Below are positions 25,586 to 34,701 of a stretch of 64,000 bases of DNA, in pieces. The position numbers were made by a program, and so were the translations under genes. Source of the DNA: Candidatus Uabimicrobium amorphum. GTDB lineage: Bacteria > Planctomycetota > Uabimicrobiia > Uabimicrobiales > Uabimicrobiaceae. The notes under the pieces were generated by a model. That model worked only from the letters and a program-made list of their open reading frames with translations, was not told where the DNA came from and searched no databases. Each line of letters starts with the position of its first letter. Position 1 is the stretch's first letter. The stretch covers positions 3,968,001 to 4,032,000 of the forward strand of contig NZ_AP019860.1 of NCBI RefSeq assembly GCF_009002475.1, given 5' to 3'.

Positions 25586-26461
25586 TTGAAATATCTAATA
25601 ATACCTATGCTATTACTCTTTTTTATTGGTCCAATATCTGGTCAAGAAAACAAGAAACTCGATTTTAATGATATGGAGTATCTTCTTAAGATTTTGTCTA
25701 TTGAAGATATTTGTGAACAAGTAAAAAAACGTGGGCATAAGATAATTAATACGTTACAAAATAGAGAAAGATTAGCAAACTTAGGATTCGGAGAGAAATT
25801 ACATATATTCTGGCCTAGTGATACAAGTATTCAGCAACAAAATTTGAAAAAACAGCTCCAACAACTTGGAAAAGAAATAAAAATTTTGCAAGAGAAAGCT
25901 GATAATATTGATGTTGTATCCATTAATGATATAGATAAGGATATTAGAAGTCTGAACCAACAAGTTACTGCTATTCAAAGTAGTGTAGATAGTTTGTACA
26001 CTCGTTTGGGAATAACAAAATCTGATAACAACGAAAAGCAAATAGGAGCTATTGGAGATATTAAATATTCTTTATTGCCTCTAGATGAGTTTCAAAAACA
26101 GAATGGATCTGGATGGGTTCTACTTGCGGGGCAAGAAATAGAAAAAACCCCGTTAGCTTTAGTACTAGGAATCAAAAAGTTACCAGATGCTAGAGGTGTT
26201 TTTTTAAGAGGGCGCAACTACAATCGAAGCAAAAATGAAGGTAATCCAAAAGGAGATTTGCTTGTCGGAACATACCAAAAAGATGATTTTAAAAGTCACG
26301 GTCACAAAACTACAAACGCCAATTCTCATAATGGTCATGGGAGACCTGCAACTGGTGGTGATGGTTCTGAGGGAGTTGGGTATCATACCTCGTGTAATTC
26401 AGGAGGTCGCGAAACACGTCCAAGGTGTATAACAGTCAATATATATGTCAAGGTTTACTAG
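25586..26461 (+). CDS. Second secreted tail-collar-like protein
   Basis: 291 residues from a TTG start (GAAAG eight bases upstream), preferred over an ATG seven codons later because it gives a complete signal peptide (MKYLIIPMLLLFFIGPISG). Residues about 85-150 are a coiled coil (LKKQLQQLGKEIKILQEKA, IRSLNQQVTAIQSSVDSLY). The C-terminal half is collar-like: GSGWVLLAGQEI, LPDARGVFLRGRN, GDLLVGTYQKDDFKSHGH, a His/Asn/Gly stretch and the ending GGRETRPRCITVNIYVKVY. Same layout as the protein at 23117 but very diverged. Eleven bases before the next gene, so likely co-transcribed. Confidence 0.78.
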   Translation: MKYLIIPMLLLFFIGPISGQENKKLDFNDMEYLLKILSIEDICEQVKKRGHKIINTLQNRERLANLGFGEKLHIFWPSDTSIQQQNLKKQLQQLGKEIKILQEKADNIDVVSINDIDKDIRSLNQQVTAIQSSVDSLYTRLGITKSDNNEKQIGAIGDIKYSLLPLDEFQKQNGSGWVLLAGQEIEKTPLALVLGIKKLPDARGVFLRGRNYNRSKNEGNPKGDLLVGTYQKDDFKSHGHKTTNANSHNGHGRPATGGDGSEGVGYHTSCNSGGRETRPRCITVNIYVKVY

Positions 26462-26471
26462 GAGTACAAGC

Positions 26472-29234
26472 ATGTTTAGAGTAAGTTGTATTCTAATAAC
26501 GTTTATGTTAAATGTATTACCTCAAGAAAATAATGTTAGTATCCATAATGGAAATATGTACATTCAGAAACTTGCAATTAGAAGTAGTAAAGAGTTTCAA
26601 AATATTCATATTAATTTGAGTTCTAGTGAGTACAAAAAAGCACTATCAAATATTATTAAAACACAAAAAAGATATAGAACATCTGAGAAATTTCTTAAGG
26701 TAGCCATAAGAGCGGACCAATTTCTTATTAACACTATATCCGGATATTCTAGCTTAGCATTTACTGGAGGAATTACAGGTGAGTTAAGTCAACAGCTTGA
26801 CGATATGTATAACCAAGTTGTTGACTTAAATGAAGCGCAAATAGCTACTTTACTGAAAGACGCTACAACAAGAATGACAGATGAAGCTTGGAAAAAGATA
26901 GCCAATAGCTTAAAGCAAGATGAGTATGCTCAAGCCAAGGTACTAAAAGAAATTTTGAATAATTTTTATAGCGATAATATTCCTGAAAAACAATTAGCTG
27001 TTTCTAATCAAGCGATATCTAGGTTTGCAACTCGTGTAGCTTTAACTAATACGTTTCAAAATGAGAAAATTAAGCGACAATTAATTAAAGAAATCGAATT
27101 TCTTAGAAGTGAGCAAAAAAAATTAGATGAAAAAGTTGTAAAAAAAAATAAAGAGGTCGTGGATAAAATAACGATGGCTTTTATTCACAGACAGAATATG
27201 GAAAATTCGATTGCAAAAATTGCAGATCAAACGACGAGACTGTCACTAAATATCGATAAAATTCATATTGAAACGAAAAAATCTATCAACGCTAACTCCG
27301 AAAAGATAGAAAAGAATAATCGAAGAATTAATCTTTTCGAAAAATCTTTGAAACGGCATAAAACAAGTATTTTGCAAAATAAAAAGTTTATCGTCTCTAT
27401 TGGAGAACGTGTTAGTTTTTCTGAGAAGCAAATTGCAAAATTAACCAATGCTCAGAGTTTTACTGAAGAATTGCTGTATGGCAATCTCAATGATGAAAGT
27501 AAATTAACTGCTCTAAAAAATAGAGAGTTTTTGAAAAATAAACTTCAAGGTAGAAAACGTCATTTAGAAATTCTTCGACTGCAGGCTAAAATTGAACGTG
27601 ATAAATCGATTAGAGAAGTCGAAAATATAACTAATTCTTTAAATAAGGCGTATCAAATAGCTGTAAATTTAGGGTTTAAAGGAAAGTCACAAAAAAAAGT
27701 CGCAAAAATATTAAAATATACAAATGCTGCTTCCCAAGCTTATATTGCTTATCAAAAAGGAGATTATTTGGGGACCGTATTAAGCGTCTCTTCGTTATTT
27801 GGGAAAAAATCGAAATCACCAAAAGAGAAACGTTTCGAAGCAATAATGCAAGCGATTTCTGGGTTAAATTATAAACTTGATCAAGTTTTAAAAAATCAAC
27901 AAACTATTATTATAAATCAACAAAAAATTAGTGAACTGGTTATTAAGACACACCGTTTAGTAATGACTAACCTAGTAACTTTAAGTAGCGAAATTGCACT
28001 CATTCAAGATCATGTCATTGCTATTCAAAGAATTGCGTTGCAAGAAGCGAAAGATCGTGCGGCCGGTTGTCATCTATTTCTAAATTCTAGAGAAGGGTAT
28101 AAATTTTGGAATTTTAAAAATGGAAGATTTGTAAGTTATCTAGATATGCAAAAACATTATGTGGCAGACAACTCAAACAGAATTAATTGTTGGTCAGGAA
28201 TTAAAGCTCTAGAGAAGATATTAATTAAAGATCGACAAAATGTTGTTTATGATCCTATTTTTTATATGGCTTCCCACAGTGCAAACAATTTAGAATTTAT
28301 GAAATATGTAAATGGAGCTTACTTGCCTGCTTTGAAGTACTTCGAATCAACGATGCGTTTAGGGAAGCATGATTCTAATTTTAAACTAGCAATAAATTAT
28401 CTTCTTGCTCCCTCTAAAAAAAGGGAACAGTCCGATCAATGGATCTATGCCGCCTCACAAAAGAATGATTGGTTTTCTGGTAAAGAGTCAGAGTTAATTA
28501 AAGAAGAAGTTCTTCAACATCTCTTGTATCCACCAGTTATAGAACAATATTGTCATTATGTTTTACAAATGGTGCCATATTTAGAACTCACATCTGAGGA
28601 CAATAGTCTTTATTTAAGAACACCATCTAATTTACTAGCATTGTCAGCAGAAGATGAAATGACTAGACAAGTACGGTCTCGGCGTGCTCAAAGGCTTCTT
28701 GAAAAAATGTTGGAAATAGTTCGAAGTAGTTTAGTTCAGCAAAATCTTTTATCAGGTCATTGTATTATGCCTTTTTTAGAAAAAGATTTTCAAGACGTCA
28801 TACACAATGTCCAAATAGATAAACAAAGAAAAAAAGCGCTGTTCAAGTTACTTAACAGTAATAACTTTATAAGGGAAAATCTATTGAGGCGTCTAGTGTA
28901 CAAACATCTGTACCAAAATGAAATATCTCAACATTTATACTGGCAAGGATGGATGACCGGAAGTAAACAACATTTTCAAAAACTTTTCCCCAATAAATGG
29001 AATTTAGAGCTAAAAAATGATATTTGGTTTTTAGTAGTAGACAAGCAATTTCTACCACTTCCAGAACCAAAAACTGTTTCTGAAGAAATTTTTCAAGTTA
29101 CAGACTATATCGATGTACTTGAAGAACTACAAAAACATTTAGAAATTGCTATTTCTGAATATGGTATTTTTTCTCAAAATCATAATGGGGAGAACGAGCG
29201 TTTTGTTCTACTCCACATGCTACAAGGAAAATAA
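26472..29234 (+). CDS. Large secreted coiled-coil protein paired with the collar protein
   Basis: 920 residues from the ATG with AGGAG eight bases upstream (nine earlier codons unsupported). Signal peptide ending near PQENN. Residues about 40-420 are mostly helix and coiled coil (KIKRQLIKEIEFLRSEQKKLDEK-type heptads), then a hinge (GDYLGTVLSVSSLFGKKSKSPKEKR), a second coiled coil (about 460-540) and an alpha-helical C-terminal domain with scattered Trp. No catalytic motif seen. Long helical bundles with a short apolar segment occur in pore-forming toxins and fibres; either is possible. Placement after the collar gene suggests the two act together outside the cell. Confidence 0.7.
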   Translation: MFRVSCILITFMLNVLPQENNVSIHNGNMYIQKLAIRSSKEFQNIHINLSSSEYKKALSNIIKTQKRYRTSEKFLKVAIRADQFLINTISGYSSLAFTGGITGELSQQLDDMYNQVVDLNEAQIATLLKDATTRMTDEAWKKIANSLKQDEYAQAKVLKEILNNFYSDNIPEKQLAVSNQAISRFATRVALTNTFQNEKIKRQLIKEIEFLRSEQKKLDEKVVKKNKEVVDKITMAFIHRQNMENSIAKIADQTTRLSLNIDKIHIETKKSINANSEKIEKNNRRINLFEKSLKRHKTSILQNKKFIVSIGERVSFSEKQIAKLTNAQSFTEELLYGNLNDESKLTALKNREFLKNKLQGRKRHLEILRLQAKIERDKSIREVENITNSLNKAYQIAVNLGFKGKSQKKVAKILKYTNAASQAYIAYQKGDYLGTVLSVSSLFGKKSKSPKEKRFEAIMQAISGLNYKLDQVLKNQQTIIINQQKISELVIKTHRLVMTNLVTLSSEIALIQDHVIAIQRIALQEAKDRAAGCHLFLNSREGYKFWNFKNGRFVSYLDMQKHYVADNSNRINCWSGIKALEKILIKDRQNVVYDPIFYMASHSANNLEFMKYVNGAYLPALKYFESTMRLGKHDSNFKLAINYLLAPSKKREQSDQWIYAASQKNDWFSGKESELIKEEVLQHLLYPPVIEQYCHYVLQMVPYLELTSEDNSLYLRTPSNLLALSAEDEMTRQVRSRRAQRLLEKMLEIVRSSLVQQNLLSGHCIMPFLEKDFQDVIHNVQIDKQRKKALFKLLNSNNFIRENLLRRLVYKHLYQNEISQHLYWQGWMTGSKQHFQKLFPNKWNLELKNDIWFLVVDKQFLPLPEPKTVSEEIFQVTDYIDVLEELQKHLEIAISEYGIFSQNHNGENERFVLLHMLQGK

Positions 29235-29735
29235 TTTTGCTAATGTATATCTGTTAGGTATGCGCGTTATAGATGCTTGTCTTACCTATGACATCGTAAC
29301 AGTTTTTATTTTACAGGACATTTCTCAATGTATGTTATAGGCGTCATTGATAAATCATATTTTATATTACAAAAAAATAACTTTATCAAAGCAATGAAAA
29401 AACATTTTCTATAAAAAGAAAATTCCGCTCACTTACATGCGACACCTATGACACAATTAAGCTAATGTATATTTATCTTCTAAATGTCATAGTTAATTTT
29501 TTTATCCCAATACCACATAAACTACATAAGCCATCTTATCTGATAAATTTTCTCATAACGTAATCGTATTTTTTATGCATTTGACATCGTCATATCTACA
29601 TATGAATAGCTCTCATGGTCATGTCTTCTCTTTGTCTCAATTATCATAAGACCTACAAGATACCATTTTTTTATATTTATTCAATTTACAGAAGAACACT
29701 CCCATTGGCTGTGGGATTATATTTTTTGGAATTTT
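29235..29735. other. AT-rich gene-free stretch
   Basis: About 500 bp, strongly A/T-biased. The words gctaatgtatat and cctatgaca occur twice (near 29240/29285 and 29463/29447), perhaps a trace of an old duplication. No coding frame, hairpin terminator or RNA recognised. Confidence 0.35.
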
Positions 29736-30638
29736 CAACTGCCTGAACAACGTTGTTTATATTGTAGAATACCTTTATGTCACCAAACGACATCGCCAGC
29801 AACAAACGCGACACTAATCCCTTTGAGCCACAACGATGCTGCACGTTCTATTATTTCATCATCGGGCATATTTTTTTTGTATTTTTATTGCCTTCCAGTG
29901 ATTTTATTTAATTCGATTCTGAGTGGTTCTAAATCGAATATAGCTACACCGTTTTACCATGACACAAATAATACTTTACAACCGTTTTTACCAATGAAAG
30001 ACCAACTGATCTATCTTTTATTGGTATGTTGCCAATAAGTAAATATGTCTGGTCACGCAACCACATCATTTTTTCTTTTCCAGCATTAGTTACTTTTGAG
30101 CATTTAAATCTTTCTAGCGATAATTTGTAGTCACGAGAATATGGATCTTTATCTATTCCAATTTGATAGCGAAGGCTGTTTTTTTACCAAAATCAAATTT
30201 GTTACCCTTAACGGACTGTTTTTTCCAGTAAGGATAATCTTTATTACTTTTCGCTATATTTTTAACTGTTGTGTGGCTTTTATCTATTGGCGATGAAAAT
30301 AAATACATATCAGGATAATCATGGAATATGTTTTTATTTTGAGAACTGTGCCTAAAGATTGAGCGATGTGTGCCTAAGATCTCTTTGCCAAACTCACTTT
30401 GTTTTTTTGCTTATCTCCAATGTTTTTTTATAAAATGTTCTAAACGATGTTTACTGGGAGAAATTTTTTCAACTATCTTGTCTCTCAATATATTTATCTT
30501 TGCCATATTTAAGCGATGTTCAAGATTATATTTTTGTAATTCTTTTATTCCGTAGGACAAGTAGGTGACAATATCTTTATCTATTTGGTAAAAACATCTT
30601 TTATAGTAAAGTGCCCAAACTAGACTATATTCCTGCAA
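29736..30638 (-). pseudogene. Decayed gene of unknown function
   Basis: Read on the minus strand the sequence keeps protein-like character for about 300 codons but is broken: an in-frame TAA at 30411, a frameshift at the A run near 30180, another near 29950, and stops after GRQ and VVW. Pieces include LEHFIKKHW, FGKEILGTHRSIFRHSSQ, YPYWKKQSVKGNKFDFGKK, RYQIGIDKDPYSRDYKL, TYLLIGNIPIKDRSVG, AIFDLEPLRIELNKITGRQ and AASLWLKGISVAFVAGDVVW. I do not recognise the family. The good conservation between breaks suggests recent inactivation. Confidence 0.65.
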
Positions 30639-30798
30639 GAATTTAGATCCATATTTAGGTGGTTCGACAATAACAGAGTTGCCAAAAGAAATTGCGCAAC
30701 TTTCTTCTCTTACTTATCTTGATCTAAGAGCGACGAAAATAAAGGAATTTCCAAAAGAGGTTGCACAACTTTCTTGTCTTCATTTCCGAGATGATTAG
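30610..30798 (+). pseudogene. LRR gene remnant
   Basis: An open stretch ending in GGSTITELPKEIAQL, SSLTYLDLRATKIKEFPKEV and AQLSCLHFRDD, then a stop: two and a half repeats of the same 23-residue type as the gene at 17933. There is no start codon or GCTF module upstream; instead a decayed minus-strand gene abuts. A broken copy of an LRR gene. Confidence 0.75.
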
Positions 30799-30945
30799 TC
30801 ATGAAAATTACAACACGAATACTAGTGATTTTTTAGAAAAAACTGTTAAACTAACTAGTAGATTTATTAACTGAGGAATAGCTTTTTTCAGCTATTTTCA
30901 CATTAATACCACAACTATTTTCTTCTTTAAATTAAAAGGAAATTC

Positions 30946-31473
30946 ATGACAGTTTTACTTCAATCACAAGTTCAAAAATTACGCGCAGCAAATATAAATA
31001 CATTCTTGCTGATTGCTTCGTTCGTTACATTTTTCACACCAATACTCCTGTACTTCCAAAAAGAGGTACCCCGTCAACACAAATCAACTGTTTTATTAAT
31101 TGGCTTTTCCATTGCTGTCGTTGTGATCGCAGTGACCATTGTCTATTGGAAAAAGTCACAAATAGGTGCCAAAGTTGTGCGACAAGACGCAGATATCATT
31201 TTAGAAATAGAAGGTATTTCACCTATTACTATTCACCAATACAAATATGGACAAATAAACGTCGGCAAAATAAGAGAATTAATTGTCGGAATATATGACC
31301 AACAAGGAGCGTTAGTTCTAAGATTCAAAGTAATGTATGGGAAAATGCATAGCGTTCCCTCTCACTGGACACCCAACGATATCCCAGCGGGAAAACCAAC
31401 GCATGAATATTCTGCAAAAGGAAAGTTTTTAATAGAACTAATCGATACGCTACAGAATCACCCAAGCGCCTAG
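30946..31473 (+). CDS. Hypothetical membrane protein with two helices
   Basis: 175 residues, AAGGAA before the ATG. Two transmembrane helices (about 20-38 and 47-68) separated by a short loop, then a soluble C-terminal domain of about 100 residues with a beta pattern (VVRQDADIILEIEGISPITIHQYKYGQINVGKIRELIVGIYDQQGALVLRFKVMYGK). The layout resembles small PH-like bacterial membrane proteins, but I see no family signature. Monocistronic between a decayed region and a repeat. Confidence 0.7.
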   Translation: MTVLLQSQVQKLRAANINTFLLIASFVTFFTPILLYFQKEVPRQHKSTVLLIGFSIAVVVIAVTIVYWKKSQIGAKVVRQDADIILEIEGISPITIHQYKYGQINVGKIRELIVGIYDQQGALVLRFKVMYGKMHSVPSHWTPNDIPAGKPTHEYSAKGKFLIELIDTLQNHPSA

Positions 31474-31518
31474 TAACCTTAACCGTGACTTAAGCACCAC
31501 TAATCAAAAAAATAACTT

Positions 31519-31609
31519 ATGTTATCCCGCACTTGATTTGGAATCCACAATTATGTATCGCTGGATCCCACGTCTTCCTAAGCCAAAGGTTTCGGGGCGG
31601 GATGACAAT
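31519..31609. repeat. Intergenic palindromic repeat element (relative of 15904-15985)
   Basis: Starts tgttatcccgcacttg..ttggaatcca and ends tggatccca...gcgggatgacaa, with the same outer (tgtcatccc) and inner (gaatcca/tggatcc) motifs as the element at 15904. The arms are less perfect and the right arm carries an insertion. Confidence 0.6.
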
Positions 31610-31775
31610 GTAAACAACGTTATTAGATTTTCCTCCTAAACAAAACTGCAAAGAATCCTTTCTCAAATTTTTACAAAAAAACAAATTTACACGTATCTTT
31701 TTGTTTTTTGTCATCGTAGTAAGGGATAAGCAAGCAACAACTAGCCTGTTTAAAAATTACAATAAAGGACAAAGC

Positions 31776-32192
31776 ATGAAGAGATATAGTGTATCGAAAA
31801 TTATTCAAGCCTCACCAGAAAAAATTTGGCGCATTTTAACGAACATTGACGATTACCCCAACTGGAATCCTGGAGTAAATAAAATAGAGGGTAGCCTTAA
31901 ACCAGGGAAAAAAATTAAGATTTTTGCTAAAATAAGTCCCAATCGAGCATTTCCTGCAAAAGTAACAACACTTGAGCCATGCAAAAAGATGATCTGGACG
32001 GGAGGAGCACCGTTGAAGTTTATGTTTAAAGGGGAGAGAACGTTTACTTTAGTTCCTCAAGAAAACGGTATTACAAAATTCGACATGCAGGAAGTGTTTA
32101 GTGGCGTCATGTCACCATTGATTCCCATCCCAGATTTGACTCCCTCCTTCCAAGAATTTGCAGAGGCTCTTAAAGTAAAAGCAGAGGCATAA
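31776..32192 (+). CDS. SRPBCC (START-like) family protein
   Basis: 138 residues from the ATG with AAAGGA upstream. The pattern YSVSKIIQASPEKIWRILTNIDDYPNWNPGVNKIEG, then GKKIKIFAK, KMIWTGGA, FMFKGERTFTLVPQENGITKFDMQEVFSG is the SRPBCC helix-grip fold, which encloses a hydrophobic ligand cavity. Many such proteins bind lipids, polyketides or aromatic compounds; the ligand here is unknown. It heads a three-gene run with an ECF sigma factor and a small dimeric barrel-like protein, so its expression may follow that sigma factor. Confidence 0.82.
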   Translation: MKRYSVSKIIQASPEKIWRILTNIDDYPNWNPGVNKIEGSLKPGKKIKIFAKISPNRAFPAKVTTLEPCKKMIWTGGAPLKFMFKGERTFTLVPQENGITKFDMQEVFSGVMSPLIPIPDLTPSFQEFAEALKVKAEA

Positions 32193-32218
32193 TTTTTATC
32201 TTACGGAGAAGTAAAGCT

Positions 32219-33106
32219 ATGGACGATTTTAAGAAAAAGCTTGAGGAAAACCGGCAAATGTTTCTTTCACGGGTAGAGGTTTATCGCCAAAAATTACACC
32301 GATATTGTAGTCGTATGATGGGCTCTGCTCTTGATGGAGAAGATGTCGTCCAAGAAGTTCTTGCACAAGCTTACTATCGTCTGTCGCAACTAAAACAAGA
32401 CAAACCCATAGAACCGTGGTTGTTTACCATCGCTCACAATAAATGCATTGATTTTTTACGTCGCCGCAAAGACTTTGTGCATTTACATGAGGATATGGAA
32501 AGCATCTGTGATGAGCCAGATACAGTGGAAATGAGCGATGAGATAAAAAAAGCTCTGAGAGTTCTTGTCATTCAGTTACCGGCTATGGAGCGCGCTTGCG
32601 TCATTTTAAAAGACGTTCTCGATTATTCCTTAACAGAAATAGCGGAAATCGTAGGAACAAACAACGGAGCTGTTAAATCTGCTTTACACAGAGGAAGAGG
32701 AAAATTAAAAACCGTGTCTAAAGACAACAAAAAAGTAACGCCACCAGACTCTCTTCTTTCTTTATATGCAGAGAGATTTAATCAACGCGATTGGGAAGGA
32801 CTACGAGAACTGATTCGTCAGGATGCGCGTCTACAAGTTGTCGGTGCTGCTGAGTTATTTCAGCGCGACCAAATCACCTCCGGATATTTTACCAACTATC
32901 AAAAATTGGAAATTCCCTGGCAAGTTACGGTTGGTAAAGTGGATGGCAAAGAAGTTCTCATTTGTTGGAGATTGGAGGAGGAAAAATGGGTAACGCGAAC
33001 TGCTATTGAGCTAAAGATAGAAAATGGGCAAGTTGTTCATATCAAAGATTATATTCATGTAGATTATTTATTAAACGAGGCAGAAATTGAAAGCCTTCAA
33101 CCATAA
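32219..33106 (+). CDS. ECF sigma factor with C-terminal SnoaL-like domain
   Basis: 295 residues. Sigma region 2 at about 20-85 (RYCSRMMGSALDGEDVVQEVL, PWLFTIAHNKCIDFLRRRKD), region 4 at about 115-165 (LPAMERACVILKDVLDYSLTEIAEIVGTNNGAVKSALHRGRGKL), followed by a SnoaL/NTF2-like domain from about residue 180 (LYAERFNQRDWEGLRELIRQDARLQVVG). Groups of ECF factors with such tails need the extension for activity instead of a separate anti-sigma factor (family knowledge). GGAG precedes the ATG. It presumably regulates its own cassette and possibly more. Confidence 0.88.
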   Translation: MDDFKKKLEENRQMFLSRVEVYRQKLHRYCSRMMGSALDGEDVVQEVLAQAYYRLSQLKQDKPIEPWLFTIAHNKCIDFLRRRKDFVHLHEDMESICDEPDTVEMSDEIKKALRVLVIQLPAMERACVILKDVLDYSLTEIAEIVGTNNGAVKSALHRGRGKLKTVSKDNKKVTPPDSLLSLYAERFNQRDWEGLRELIRQDARLQVVGAAELFQRDQITSGYFTNYQKLEIPWQVTVGKVDGKEVLICWRLEEEKWVTRTAIELKIENGQVVHIKDYIHVDYLLNEAEIESLQP

Positions 33107-33119
33107 GAAGGAGAGAGTT

Positions 33120-33428
33120 ATGTCAGGTATCGTTGTACGTTACGAATATTCAGGTGATTATGATTCGTGGTTAGAAGCCATAAATGTTTTCATCGACAAC
33201 ATCAATAACGATGATAAATTAAAAGGAAATTTTTCGTATCGCGTGACAAGTGCTATCGAAGGGAATACCAAAATACACATTGCCAGATGGAAAGACCAAG
33301 AAACCTTGTCTTACTTGCAATCACAGTCGTTTTTTAAGGATTTTGCGGTAAAGATCAAAGAGTTTGGCGGGGATACACTACAAGCAACAAAAGTAAAAAC
33401 AGCCTGTGAAACATTACCGTTGAGTTGA
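33120..33428 (+). CDS. Small dimeric alpha/beta-barrel-like protein
   Basis: 102 residues from MSGIVVRYEYSGD, preceded by AAGGAGAG; the ATG lies 13 bp after the sigma factor stop. The strand-helix-strand order with YSGDYDSWLEAINVFIDNI, FSYRVTSAIEGNTKIHIARWKDQETLSYLQSQSFFKDFAVKIKEF resembles ABM/EthD-type proteins, which dimerise into a barrel. No catalytic residues are conserved enough to name an activity. Third gene of the SRPBCC-sigma cassette. Confidence 0.72.
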   Translation: MSGIVVRYEYSGDYDSWLEAINVFIDNINNDDKLKGNFSYRVTSAIEGNTKIHIARWKDQETLSYLQSQSFFKDFAVKIKEFGGDTLQATKVKTACETLPLS

Positions 33429-33611
33429 AGAAAATCGATTGGATTTTACAAATGGCACTCTCTTACAATGTGTAACAGGACATAGATTTTTTATTCTTGT
33501 TCATCTGTTAATCCTGTCAAATCTTTCACAATTGGCTCCAGACTCGATCCCAAGTTTACTCTCGCAGCAAAGAGGGATCGAGTTTTACACATCAGTAAAC
33601 TCTAACAAAAT

Positions 33612-34406
33612 TTATTGGTGTAAAACTCTTACTCTTTTTCTTATCGTAAAAAGAGCCAATATTAGTATAAGTAAAATATAAGTGGAGGGTTCTGGTACGG
33701 CATTAGCCAAACCTCGCACATTCCCAAATCCAAGAGTATTCGGAGCAGCAGTACCTATACCTGTTGTCGTATCAATTGTTATGAGAACATCTAGATTTGT
33801 ATCAGAACCAAAAAGAGTGTTTGTATTTGGGTCAAATGTTAATCCTTCTACAAGGTTAAATCCTAAAGCATTAGGAGCAGCAGTACCTATACCTGTTGTC
33901 GTATCAATTGTTATGAGACGATCGGCAATAACGTCTGTTCCAAAAAGCGTGTTGGTATTTGGGTCAAACGCCAAGCCTGCAACATTACCAAATCCAAAAT
34001 TATTAGGTGCTGCCGTTGCGATACCTGTTGTCGTATCAATTGTTACTAAGGTGTTGGTTGCATTATCAGCACCGAAAAGAGTGTTTGTATTTGGATCAAA
34101 CGCTAGTCCTTTTACAATGCCAAATCCAAAAGGATTCGGAGCCGCAGTTGCTTCCCCTGTTACAGGATCAATTGTTAACAATACATCTAGATTTGTGTCA
34201 GAGCCAAAAAGAGTATTTGTATTTGAATCAAACGCCAATCCATTGACAACCTCAAATCCAAAAGGATTCGGAGCTGCTGTTCCTTCGCCCGTTACCGTAT
34301 TAATGGAGATCAAAGTATCGGTACCAATATCTGAACCAAAAACTTCTGAATACGTAAATGGTACTAGCATAAAAACCACTGTGAATAGTATTAACTTTTT
34401 ATTCAT
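33612..34406 (-). CDS. PEP-CTERM protein with six beta-propeller-like repeats
   Basis: 264 residues from MNKKLILF (TAGGAA upstream). Signal peptide 1-20, then about six 38-residue repeats with consensus GLAFDPNTNTLFGxDxxxDxLITIDTTTGIGTAAPNxxGFGNV, and the PEP-CTERM tail VPEPSTY, helix, RKRVRVLHQ. The repeats match DUF4394/SMP-30-type beta-propeller blades. Exported and, by family knowledge, exosortase-sorted. High DNA similarity between repeats gives long open frames on the other strand that are not genes. Confidence 0.85.
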   Translation of the reverse strand: MNKKLILFTVVFMLVPFTYSEVFGSDIGTDTLISINTVTGEGTAAPNPFGFEVVNGLAFDSNTNTLFGSDTNLDVLLTIDPVTGEATAAPNPFGFGIVKGLAFDPNTNTLFGADNATNTLVTIDTTTGIATAAPNNFGFGNVAGLAFDPNTNTLFGTDVIADRLITIDTTTGIGTAAPNALGFNLVEGLTFDPNTNTLFGSDTNLDVLITIDTTTGIGTAAPNTLGFGNVRGLANAVPEPSTYILLILILALFTIRKRVRVLHQ

Positions 34407-34576
34407 ATACAAATTCCTAAGACAAGGAGTAGTCAATCAAAATTTAAAATAAAAGAGGTTAGTTACCCGAATCGAACAACAGGACTCATATCAAAAAATT
34501 ATAATAAATAACTAAAATGATATCCAATATTTCTTCCAAGTTCTTTACACGAAAATAACTTTTTACTCCTATCCAC

Positions 34577-34619
34577 CCTGTTAATCCTGTCAAATTTATC
34601 CCTGTTAATCCTGTCAAAT
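34577..34619. repeat. Short intergenic direct repeat
   Basis: cctgttaatcctgtcaaat occurs twice here (from 34577 and 34601), and ctgttaatcctgtcaaatct again at 33505-33524. All copies are intergenic. No mobile gene is attached. Confidence 0.6.
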
Positions 34620-34633
34620 CTTTTCATCTACAA

Positions 34634-34670
34634 CCAAAAAAAGAACACCAATAAAAGTTTATTGGTGTTC
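34634..34670 (-). terminator. Terminator of the Ala/Lys/Glu-repeat gene
   Basis: 13-bp perfect stem (34643-34655 with 34658-34670; arms gaacaccaataaa/tttattggtgttc) followed on the minus strand by seven T. It lies just after the stop at 34702. Confidence 0.85.
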
Positions 34671-34701
34671 CATCTTACATTTGTATTTTGACGATCAACA
34701 A

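Noticed and set aside
25462..25668. 68-codon plus-strand frame before the second collar gene
   Set aside because: Overlaps the collar signal peptide in another frame and has no ribosome site.
29823..30038. 71-codon plus-strand frame
   Set aside because: Antisense to the decayed minus-strand gene, whose broken frames read as a more convincing protein.
33682..34452. Long plus-strand frame opposite the PEP-CTERM repeat gene
   Set aside because: Antisense shadow of a regular repeat; the minus-strand frame has a signal peptide, ribosome site and sorting tail.
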